Source: Hymenoscyphus infarciens (Eukaryota > Ascomycota > Leotiomycetes > Helotiales > Helotiaceae). From it: a stretch of DNA of 22,374 nt. Below are positions 11,576-21,365 of the stretch, piece by piece. The DNA is taken from positions 1 through 22,374 of the forward strand of contig LLCB01000564.1 in the NCBI GenBank assembly GCA_001414345.1, given 5' to 3'. Both the position numbers and the translations under genes were made by a program. Under the pieces are notes generated by a model, which did not search any database, had not been told where the DNA came from, and saw only the letters and a program-made list of their open reading frames with translations. Every line of letters starts with the position of its first letter. Position 1 is the first letter of the stretch.

Positions 11576-12228
11576 ATTATAATTAGTAGAGCTAATAAAT
11601 TAAGCTTATAAATAATCTAAAACTATAAAGGTATATTTCTAGTACTAATTTAATAGTATAGCTAATAAATTAAGCTTATAAATACTCTTAAAAAATAAAA
11701 GTAGTACTAATTTATTAGTAGAGCTAATAAATTAAGTTTATAGTTAATCTAAAGTTAGAAACGACTATTTCTAGTACTAACTTATTAGTAAAGCTAGTAA
11801 TTTAATCTTATAAATAATCTAAAAGTCTATTTCTAGTACTTAGTTATTAGTAAAGCTAATAACTTAAGCTTATAACTAATCTAAAGATTTAAGAGTCTAA
11901 TTTTAGTACTAATTAATTAGTAGAGTTAATAAATTAAGCTTATAACTAATCTAAAGTTATAAGAGTCTATTTCTAGTACTAATTTATTAGTAGAGCTAGT
12001 AGTTTAAGCTTATAAATAATCTAAAAGTCTATTTCTAGTACTTATTTATTAGTAAACCTAATAAAGTACTCTTATAAATAACTAAAAGTCTATTTCTAGT
12101 ACTAACTTATTAGTAGAGCTAATAAATTAAGCTTATAAATAATCTAAAGATAGAGAAGTCTATTTCTAGTACTAATTTATTAGTAGAGTTAATAAAAGCT
12201 TATAAATAATCTAAAACTATAAAAGTAG
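11576..12228 (-). repeat. 70-bp satellite subtype B array, reverse orientation
   Basis: About ten monomers, with the AAGCTTATAA landmark or its variants at about 11602, 11672, 11734, 11804, 11866, 11936, 12006, 12067, 12129 and 12196. Spacing alternates between 70 and about 62 bp. The shorter ones lack about 8 nt in the tail (AATCTAAAAGTCTA instead of AATCTAAAACTATAAAAGTC). This deletion is at a different place from the 61-bp monomers of the left array. Orientation is opposite to the arrays at both ends of the window. Confidence 0.93.
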
Positions 12229-12607
12229 ATATATATAAGCTAAATATATAATAAAACGAAATATATATTATAATAGAAGTAGTATATAGAATTATATTTA
12301 GTAGAATAATATATATAAATACTAGACTCTAATATAGAAGAAAAGACTAAACTAAGCCTTTTCTAACTAAAGATAAGTAGATAGCTATATATAAGAGATT
12401 AGATAGTACTAAAAGGTCTAAAACTAAATAATAATTTATATTAGCTAATATAAAAGCTTAAAATCTACGAATATTATTTAAAGGTCTAGATATATATTAT
12501 CTTTCTAAATTAGATAATATAAGATAATAATAACTAAAAGCTAAATATATAACTAAAACCTTAAAAATATAGTAGATAAACTTAGCTATTTAGAATAGTA
12601 GGCTATT
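12229..12607 (+). repeat. Right arm of the inverted repeat
   Basis: Inverted copy of 11216-11575 (see that entry). It starts directly after the last reverse satellite monomer and ends near ATTTAGAATAGTAGG at about 12590-12605. The reverse complement of the left arm reaches a similar ATTTAGAATAGT next to its outer satellite piece. Divergence is high, with small gaps, so the pair is old or was RIP-mutated independently after duplication. Confidence 0.65.
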
Positions 12608-12793
12608 ATAAAATAGACTCTAATATAATAGCTAAAGATCTAAAAACTATTAAGTAAATTAACTTTATATATTTATATAATAAAATAATCTCTTAATTTA
12701 CTTTACTTATTAAAACTTAATATATATAATCTTCGAAGCTTACTAATATAAGATTTATCTTAGAGAAAGGTCTCTTTTTTTATTTATTAATAA
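12608..12793. other. AT-rich spacer
   Basis: No gene, RNA or repeat recognised. It separates the right arm from the forward satellite monomers and contains one CG (CTTCGAAGC at about 12732). Confidence 0.5.
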
Positions 12794-12935
12794 TAATTTA
12801 ATTATTAGCTCTACTAAAAAATTAGTATTAGAAATATTCTTTTATTTAATTTATAAAAAATAAGTATAATTTATTAGCTCTACTAATAGATTAGTACTAG
12901 AAATAATTTTTAAAGTAATTCTCTACTTTATAAGC
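12794..12935 (+). repeat. Two decayed forward satellite monomers
   Basis: Two cores, ATTATTAGCTCTACTAA at about 12802 and AATTTATTAGCTCTACTAAT at about 12867, are spaced about one monomer apart and followed by AATTAGTATTAGAAAT and GATTAGTACTAGAAAT. A third start, TAAGCTTAAATT, at about 12930 loses similarity at once. Orientation is forward, opposite to 11576-12228, so it mirrors the reverse block at 11128-11215 across the inverted structure. Confidence 0.85.
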
Positions 12936-13299
12936 TTAAATTCCTATTTTATCTAGTAGCTTTAAATATATTTTATTATATATCTCTTTTTTATTCTTCT
13001 AAATAGTTAATAGTTATAGCTTATATATTCTTAGTATATTTATTTTATCTAGCTTATTTTTAGTATACTTTACTCTAACTATTAGTATTTTTAGTTTCCT
13101 ATTCTAGCCTAGCCTAGAGATTAGACTAAAATAGACTAAGTAAACTCTTATTAATAAATTAATAAATATTTAGTAAATAAAACACTAAAAAGAACTATAT
13201 ATTATATTCTAGTAGTACTTATCTCTCTTTCATTTAATAAATAAGTTATTTATAACTAGTATTACTTATTAAAGTAAAAAAACATAGAGTTTACCTAAG
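12936..13299. other. Spacer without recognisable gene
   Basis: AT-rich, pyrimidine-leaning sequence with a CTAGCCTAGCCTAGAG-like direct repeat near 13103-13120. No frame is clearly preferred. The start of relic 2 may lie in here, since start codons cannot be seen. Confidence 0.4.
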
Positions 13300-14950
13300 T
13301 AGATAGAAGGAAAATATCTAGATAGTACTAAAAGGCGAGGAAAGCTAATTTACTACTAACTATTCTTATTATTATTATTTACTTATTATACTACTACTAA
13401 TTTAATATAGGTTAGAAACCTTATAAAGTCTTTAAACTTAAGAGTTCTAGTATACCTAGTATTTAATTAAAGTATATTAGTAATAGTAAATCTCTTTATA
13501 ATTCTAACTAGGAAGACTTTATAGCTTATCTACTTAGTCTAGACTTAAACCCTTTAATATATAAGACTAGATCTTAAAACCTTTCCTATAACTAGTTAGA
13601 ATTAAACCTTAACCCTAAGTTCTATAATTATCCTAATAATAATTATTATAATCTAAGACCTATTAAGTACTCTAATAAACTATATTTATATAATACTATT
13701 ATTAAGAAGAGGCATAATCAATAAAACGCTATAAACTAATTAAAGTAAGAGAGAAACTAGTCTAATACTATTTAAATATATAGTAAAGTATTATTTAATA
13801 GTAAATTAGTATATTCGAATTCTACTTATAAGATCTAAACTTAAAATGTTATATATATTAGTAATAATAGTAAGTAACCCTTTTATACCTTATTTATATT
13901 AAACTAATTAGGTTTCTAGATAGTGTTATTAAAGTAATAGTCTAGTACTATAGTTATAAATATTCTAAAGGAATTATAATAATAAAAGCTAGCTTCTTTC
14001 TAACTACTCTAGTATATCCTATTATAGGTTTTAGTCTCTACCTTCTTAGCTTCTTTAACTAGGTTTTTCTCTAGAGTTCTATTAATAAATACACCTAGGT
14101 ATATAGACTTTAAGATAATTATATTACTAAAGGGTCTTAATAAGTACTTAATCTTAAGAAACTATAGAAATACACGTACTTTAATTAGCTTAAGGCTACT
14201 TAAATTAACAAGGACCTCTTAGATAACGAGCTTTAGAATTTAGTATATAGCCGCTCTTCTAAAAGAGCTCTCTAGATAAGCGAAGTAATACTTCTAGATA
14301 TCTACCTAGTATACTTCTATTCTATAAAATCTAAAATAAGAAGAGAAAAAACCTTATATAATATTAGAGTAGATAGTAATTTCTAATATAAATAGAAGAA
14401 AAATAAAGAGTAACTAATACTTAGAATAGTTAATAGAAAATACTTTATACTTAACTTAAACTTAGTATTTAGTAACCTATTAGAGATATAATATTTAATA
14501 GACGGTTATCTATACTACTTTTAAGCTAGAGAGTCTATAAAAAAGACTACTAAGAAATTTAAGAGCCTTAACTAGACTAGGCTTATAAATTATATTTATC
14601 GTTATAGTACTAGTCTATAGCTAATAAACCTATATTAAAGAGAGAGATTTAATAGAACCTACTACTTTATAAAATCTATTATTAATCTCTTACTAGTAGA
14701 CTTATATATTATTCTATAATATAATATTACCTATATATTTAGTCTATATATTATAAAGAAATATCTAGAATTAGCTTTATAACTTTACTTTATAATAAAC
14801 GTATTCTATTAACACTCTTATACTCTTACCTACTAGCTTAAATAGGGCCTAGATCGGATTTTATACCTAGAATAGAGAGATAGTAAAGAAGTAGAAAAAG
14901 ACTAAGTATTTAAGTTATACTTAGTAGCGTTATACTAATATTTGTTAGCT
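13300..14950 (+). pseudogene. Relic 2, segment a: degraded coding sequence, frame 3
   Basis: Family not recognised. Frame 3 is stop-free at 13596-13721 (42 codons) and 14028-14219 (64 codons, the longest run I found in the window). The first run is rich in Asn and Tyr (AAT, TAT codons). Many of these AAT codons follow a T, so they may be former GAT (Asp) hit by TG-to-TA change; the original may have been acidic. The part at about 14030-14900 has many Thr, Leu, Ile and Arg codons, and if CCA-to-CTA and ACA-to-ATA changes are allowed for, it looks like a Thr/Pro-rich, probably disordered region. Stops are TAA/TAG, mostly single and scattered, as expected for former Gln codons. Both borders are approximate. 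Confidence 0.55.
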
Positions 14951-15099
14951 ATAAGCTATAAAGTAGTATTAAATACTTAAATAGCCTACTAGGTAATTCT
15001 TCTTTGTCTTAACCTAGTAAAAACCCTTAATAAATAATATAAAGAAGCCTATAAAGTACTTCTAACTACTTATATAATAATTAAAATAATATACTAGTA

Positions 15100-16373
15100 T
15101 CTTATTATATAAAGTATAATTATCTCTTTAGATAATATATCTAACGTTTCTTCTAATAATATAGTTAATAAAGTATTTAATAGCTTATCTAATATATAAT
15201 CTAATAAGCTATCTAATAATATTTATAAAATTCTTAAAAACTATACTAATTACTAATAGTAATAGTTTATATAGAAAGACTAAGTAGTAGTATAACTTTA
15301 AGTAAAAAGACTATATAAGAAGTTATTCTAACTTCTATAGTAAGAGAAAAAGTACTAAGCTATATTTATAGATAAGCTTACTTAAAATCTAGTAAGCGTT
15401 AATATCTTATATACTATACTAATAAGATAGCTAAATTAGAAGAATTTAGTTAGTCTATACTATACTACTAGTAAGTATATTATATAATAAATAAGAGATA
15501 ATATTATTAAACGTTATAATATCTAATTATTAAGAGATAGTATAATATAGGAGTAGTAGCTATAGAAGTCTAAGAGTAGCTTATATAATTAGTACTCTAT
15601 ATTATAATAATAGTATTATATTAGTAAGGAGGTAAAAAGTCTCTACTACCTTATAGTAGCTTAGGTTTAGTAATTAAGGAACATCTAAAACTACTTTAAT
15701 ACTTAGAGTATATAAAAAGTAGCTACTTATTTTAAGATATTATAGAGAAAATTACTAATAATAAAAGTAAGGTCTAAAAACTTAAAGAGGCTTATTAAGA
15801 GGCTCTTAGCTAATAAAGTAAGACTAGACCTTATTTCTATAAAAATGTTAAATCTAGCTACTTTAGAAGAGTAATCTAATAGATCTATTTAGTTATTTAA
15901 ACTTATATAAGCTTAAGGCCTATATCTAGATAAAGATAATATAGAGAATATTAGAGAGTCTTTAAGTTTCTCTTCTAATCTTAAAATACTTTAAGAAATT
16001 AATACTATATAAAGATAGAAGTAAGCTATTAAAGAAATTAAGTTTCTAAAACTAGAATAGTAACGTCTAACTCTTTAGTACTTAGAAACGTAGGAAACGC
16101 TTTTTAAATAGACTCTAACGTCTAAGGTATAGTAGTAAATAGTAAATAAATAGATAATATAGTAAACTATTATTATAGAATCTCTATATAAGTATAATTT
16201 AAACCTAGTATAAAATAAGCTATAGTATAAGCTTACTAGTAAGAAATCTAACTTCCTTAAAAGATAAATACTAATATTAGAGTAGATATATTAAGTAAAG
16301 CGTATATTAGACTCTTATGTTTTAAACCGCTTTAAAGAAAGCTAATTTAGTATACTAAACTTAATAAGGACTT
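15100..16373 (+). pseudogene. Relic 2, segment b: acidic then Gln-rich coiled-coil-like, frame 2
   Basis: Frame 2 holds one stop in 47 codons at 15113-15253. This stretch repeats TCT AAT / AAT AAT units, best explained as former TCT GAT and GAT GAT, an acidic Ser/Asp run. Frame 2 is again stop-free at 15746-15871 (42 codons), including a rare surviving ATG at 15845. From about 15930 to 16130 the codons give charged, Leu/Glu/Lys-rich sequence such as IKEIKFLKLE, with TAA/TAG where Gln would fit, so it was probably a coiled coil. I know of no named family that this matches with certainty. The frame ends at the A-run 16374-16380, after which frame 1 takes over. Confidence 0.55.
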
Positions 16374-16375
16374 AA

Positions 16376-17935
16376 AAAAATCTAACTTAGAGGATCTTAA
16401 ATTAGAAGTAAGTACTAATAATAAAAATCTAAATAAGTATATAGATTAAGTAGATAATATTAAGGATAATTAAGAGTTATTATTTAAAGAAGTAGAAGAT
16501 ATCTACCTTTTTACCTTATAAATATTATATAAATACTACTCGAATTTCTATTAAATATTCTTTTATATATTCTTATAGTTTATTAGTTACTAGCTATATT
16601 ATACTAGAGGTTAGAGTCTTTATTATAGTATAGAAATCTTAGACTTTAACTAATAAGGTTATCTTTAGAAATATAAACTTCTAGATTAAATTATACTTTT
16701 ATAATTAAGTTAATAACTTATATAAAATAATAAAAAGCTTTATATACTTTATAAGCTAATAAACGTAGATTAGAAAGATCTATAATAGTTTATAGAAGTT
16801 GTTCTTACTCTAGAAAATTCTATAATAAAGTTAATAGTTTCTATTAAGAAAGGAATTGTTTTAGATTTTAGAACTACCTTAGAATATACCTTATTTATTT
16901 AAATAATTTTTTTTAGTTAAAAATTAAACTTAAAATATTAGGAGATAAGAGATTAAAAGTTAATTAGAGAGTAGAGAGGTTAGTATTTTTAGTTTAAAGA
17001 TTAGAAGTTTTAGCTTATATAAGTAGAAATCGTTACCTACTATACTTATAAAGGTTTAAGAGTACTAATTAATAAAATCTAGACTTCTAATTATAGTAGT
17101 TTTAAATATAAGACGTTTAGTTATCCTTTATACTTATAAGTAGTAGAGGACTCTAATTAACTAACTTAAGACTCTTATTATCCTTCTTACTTAGCTTACT
17201 ATATTCTCTTATAAACGCTTATAACTCTACTTTATAAGGAGTTCTTTAGAAGTTAAAATTACTATATACTAAATAGTTAGAGTAGCTATAGTTTAAGAAA
17301 GTAGTTTTTAAAAGAGAGGGAGACTAAGTTACTAAGGCTTCTAGCCTTATTAGCTTATTACTCTTCTATAAAGTAAAGTAAGCTATAAGAGATTATAAAA
17401 GCTAAAAAGTTTATATTTATAAGAGATATTATAACTTTATAAGAATTATTATTATTTTTACTAAGATTAACTAACTAGTAAGGTAGTACTATAATCTACT
17501 AGTTAGAGTAAGAAAAGAGGAAATAAGTACCTAGAGGTATTAGTAAGAAAGAAAAGATATATAGCTATTTATTAATACTAGCTATAGTACTAAATAGAGC
17601 TAAAGTTAAAAGCTTAGGTAGTATTAAGAAGTCTTAAAGTACTAGAGGAGAAAGAGATAAATCGGAGTTATATAAAGTCCTAAAAGCTATATCTAAAAGA
17701 GAAATCTTAGAGTACTAAAGTAGTATATAAGGCTTAGGATTTACTCCTTTTTAGGTTTAAGTTTTATAATAATTACTTCTCTATTTATAGTAATATAAGT
17801 ACGTTTAGCTTAGTATTAAAAGTAGTCTCTAAGGTGTTTTAAGATTTTATAAACATTATTCTCTTTAATAAACTTATATTATAACTTAAGAGTCTTCTCC
17901 TTTAACTAAAAATAGTATATAAGTAATAGTAATTA
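16376..17935 (+). pseudogene. Relic 2, segment c: degraded coding sequence, frame 1
   Basis: Frame 1 is stop-free at 16789-16899 (37 codons), 17527-17634 (36) and 17638-17715 (26); the last two are separated by a single TAA. In 17041-17720 frame 1 has clearly fewer stops than frame 2, which I read alongside it. The 17527-17715 part is Lys/Arg/Ser-rich (for example SKKEKIYSYLLI). The switch from frame 2 at the seven-A run could be an indel in a homopolymer, an intron that can no longer be recognised, or a separate ORF. Product unknown. Confidence 0.5.
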
Positions 17936-17941
17936 GAATAA

Positions 17942-19730
17942 AACTATTTAGAACTTATATTAAGACTCTTATACTAACTAGATACTTTCTTCTCTATACT
18001 AGCCTAAAATCTAACTATCTAAGACGTATATATAAGCTTCTACTCCTAAGACTATTCTAATAAGAACCCTTACTCTAGTAATAGTATTCTCCTTTTACTT
18101 CTTATATTTATTCTCCTTCTATTATTATACTATATAATAGTAATCCTTAACCTAGTTTTCTTTAACTTATAACATAGTCGAGATAACCTTAAATTTACTA
18201 ACTACTATTATAATTTAAGGGTTTTATTTAAGGAATTTAATATACTCTTATACTATTACTATAATATTAGCTTATATAAACTTAGAGAACTTAATTAAGA
18301 GGATGTTAAACTTCTAGCTTAAATTTTTAGAGATAAAGACGTAGAAATAGTTATCTTAGGTATTAAGATTAAGAATACTTTAAAAGTCCTTATTAGTTAG
18401 CTTAAGACCTAATAATAGATATAAAGGTTTAGTTATTATATAATTAGGTTATAGTAAGAGTAGATAGTCTATTACGTATTAATAGAATAGCGTAGAATAG
18501 TAGTTAGAGAAGTATTAATAGAGGAAACGAAGTAGTATAAATTAAAAGCAATATAATATAAGCTTTTTAAGGATATATTAAGATGTTATAATAGATATAT
18601 AATAAGAGTTATAAGAGGTTAGAGGTTAGAGATAAGGTTTAAGCCTTTAAGCCGACCTACCTACTATTACTAAATTACTTTACTCTAATAAGCTAGTAGT
18701 AGCCTTACTTATAACTTAATAATAATAATTATATACTATAAGTATTTCCCTTTATATTTAATAAGTAACTAATAATATACTAACTAGGTTACTTATTATA
18801 TATAAGAGAATAAGCTAATAATAAGAACATCCTTATCCTAAGCTAGTAATCCTAGCTTACTTAATCTTTAAATCTTTCTAAGTATAATATATAACTTCTT
18901 AGAATATAAGGTAAGAATACCTCTAAACGCTTTAATAAAGCTATAAACGAATTTTAATTATATTTAATTAAAATAGTCTTAAGTATACTACTAGCTACTT
19001 TATTAATACTATAAATAAATCCTAATTTAAATTAAGTTAAAATAACTTTAAAGTTAATACTAAATACTTTATAAATAAATTACTACTCTAATATTTAGTT
19101 TTATAACTAATAAGACCTTACTTCTATACTACGTAAACTACTTAACCTAGGTTTATATTTAAAAAAGGTTTCTACTTAGTATATTTTCTATTTATATTTA
19201 AAGATAGTAGAAAATAATATAAGTAGTTTCTTATTTCTAATATATCTTACTTTAGCTATTTTACTAGATAGTATTAGTAAATAGTAAGTAATTTAATAAT
19301 AGGTTTTAATAATAAGAGAGCTACGATTTAGTAAAATAGAGTTAGCTAGTATTTAGCTTAAATCACGTTTTATTATTATAAATTCTCTAGTTTATAAATC
19401 CTTTTATAAGTATAAAATATAAAAATATATATATAAAACTATCTATTTTAAAAAACTAACTCTAAGTACTATTATAAAGTTTAAATAAAGAGTATAGCTA
19501 GATTTAGTAGGTGTTTCTAAGTAATATTAGTCTAATAAAAGTATTATTATATAGAACTAGAGACTAGTATAGAGAGGATAGAGATAATATAATATTAGGA
19601 TCTATTAGGTATATACTTAGAAGAGATTCTATACTAAATAGCAGTTCTTAGAAAGTATTAGTACTACTAGATAAGTAATCTTCTAAGTTTAAGTAGTTCT
19701 TAATATTTAACTTATTAGAGTAAGTTTTAC
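17942..19730 (+). pseudogene. Relic 2, segment d: degraded coding sequence, frame 2
   Basis: Frame 2 is stop-free at 18050-18169 (40 codons) and 18173-18295 (41), with one TAA between them, followed by 25 open codons at 18323-18397. The first run is extremely Leu/Ile-rich; this may be a membrane segment or, as likely, a Pro/Thr-rich stretch shifted to Leu/Ile by RIP. The second has many Tyr, Asn and Leu codons. At 18290-18400 it is charged (KLRELN, then FRDKDVEI), like a helical region. At 17942-18040 frame 1 is also open, so the exact place of the frame change is unclear. Support weakens after about 18700. Product unknown. Confidence 0.5.
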
Positions 19731-19737
19731 TATCTAG

Positions 19738-19907
19738 CCTAGTATTAATATATAGCTTATTTAAGGGACCTTTATAATCTAATAGAGTTTTATAATTTAA
19801 CCTAGTCTTAATATATAGATTATTTAAGTAGCTCTTATAATCTAAGAGGGTCTTATAATATAAGAGAGTATTACTATTTAACTTATTTAAGAGAGTCTTA
19901 TAGTCTT
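19738..19907 (+). repeat. 63-bp tandem repeat, about 2.7 copies
   Basis: Copies start at 19738, 19801 and 19864, exactly 63 bp apart, with landmarks CCTAGT[AC]TTAATATATAG, TTATTTAAG and TTATAATCTAA. The third copy is more diverged and fades near 19907. The period is 21 codons, so the repeat would keep any reading frame. It lies in the path of relic 2 and is followed by a pyrimidine-rich run (TCTCTCTAGTCTCTCTATTC at 19915-19934 and on to about 19980) that could be a former Ser/Pro-rich stretch. Frames 1 and 2 are about equally open here, so the translated frame is not settled. Confidence 0.75.
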
Positions 19908-20775
19908 AATAGGTCTCTCTAGTCTCTCTATTCCTCTTATTCTCTACCTTATCTCTATTCTCTTCTTTCTCTTTATTCTTAGTATTCTAGGTTAAAAGTA
20001 ATTGTTATTTCTCCTTCTTATAAAGTCTATTAAATTTATAGTAGATCTACTCTAGCTATAGTAATAGTAATAGGTATATAAAAGTACTATCTTAATCTTT
20101 TTTAAGCTATATATTTATTATTATATCTTATTTTATATTATCTCCTTTCTACTAGAAAAAGCCTTATATTTATAGAGCTTATCTCTTTACTTAAATAAAA
20201 CTATTAATTTTATTTTAATATAAACGTATAAAATCCTTATTAAGTTTATAAGAGGCGTTTAAGCTAACCCTAAGTTTATTATAAAGACTTTTAATTTTTT
20301 TATAATAATATCTCCTTCTCCTTTTAACTAGGTTATACTAGCGTATATATAAGATTATTTAGTACTATATTAGTACTAGGAGGTAGTATTAAAGTATTTA
20401 GTCTATCTTAGCCTATAATAGGCTATTATTTATCTATAATATATTCTATATATCTTATATTCCTTAGTCTTATTAAGAAGAGTCTCTTCCCTAGTATACT
20501 TCTAAGTCTAGTTTTATTTTTAATATAAACATATTAATAGAAGACTATAATCTACTATCTATATATACTATAAGAGAAATATATAGTCTCTTTTAATAAT
20601 TTCTTATTATTATAAAATCCTAAAAGACTAGTAATCAATAGAGTAGTAGTTAGTATAATAAGAGTTAAATTATAAGGTATAATAACTATAAAGTAAAGTA
20701 ATAGTTTAAGAATATTACTATTATTATATACTAAATAGTATTATAAATAATACTAAGTAAAGAAACTATAAATAG

Positions 20776-20793
20776 AGTACTAGCGCTAGTACT
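20776..20793. other. 18-bp perfect palindrome
   Basis: AGTACTAGCGCTAGTACT is its own reverse complement, with GCGC at the centre. The flanking bases do not extend it. It keeps a CG pair in a region where CG is scarce. Whether it is a binding site or chance is open; short palindromes of A/G/C/T steps without CA or TG are somewhat more likely in this composition. Confidence 0.8.
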
Positions 20794-21050
20794 AAGATTT
20801 AAAGAACTACTTCTAGTATATATAGCGTCTTCTACTAGAGTTTAAAGTACTAATATAAGTTAAGGATTATATAAAGGATAAGAAAGTAAGGTACTAATTT
20901 TATAGATTTAAAAGAGATAAGTAAGTAAAGAAGTAGCTTTAGTATAAGTTTCTTAGATTACTATCTTAGATAACTAAGTATATAACCGATTATATATTAA
21001 TAATAAACTTATATAAGTATATAATAAGAATTATTCTTTATATTTTCCCC
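20794..21050 (+). pseudogene. Relic 2, segment e: degraded coding tail, frame 3
   Basis: Frame 3 over about 20830-21000 reads as charged, Lys/Arg/Tyr/Phe-rich sequence (for example VKDYIKDKK near 20860, then FYRFKRDK) with scattered TAA/TAG where Gln would fit. The stretch 20000-20780 before it shows no frame I could prefer. It may be the end of relic 2 or a separate relic. Product unknown. Confidence 0.35.
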
Positions 21051-21365
21051 TTAAATTATAAATAATTATTAATATAAGTTCTAGCTAGTTTATATTAAAT
21101 ACTATATATATTTATAAGTAAGTATAAAGCCTATATTATAAATTTTACTAGATAATTTTATAAGATATTCCTATTTTTAGTTTAAATAAACCTAAAGTTA
21201 GATATAAAACTACTACTACCTCTATCCTCTTACTCCTACTACTACTATAACTAATATACTCTTACTACTCTTATACTCTTAGATATAGTTCTAGATCTTA
21301 GAAGCTAATTTAATAGATTATTATATATATTTACTTAATCTTTTAATAATTACGAAATATAAATA

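Noticed and set aside
15845..15871. ATG at 15845 as a gene start
   Set aside because: The open frame continues upstream of it to 15746, and ATG survival is random after RIP, so it does not mark a start.
16318..16375. pogo/Fot1 DDE transposase C-terminal motif
   Set aside because: RFKES followed by ILN looked vaguely like the conserved end of fungal pogo transposases, but no catalytic Asp triad or upstream motif could be located.
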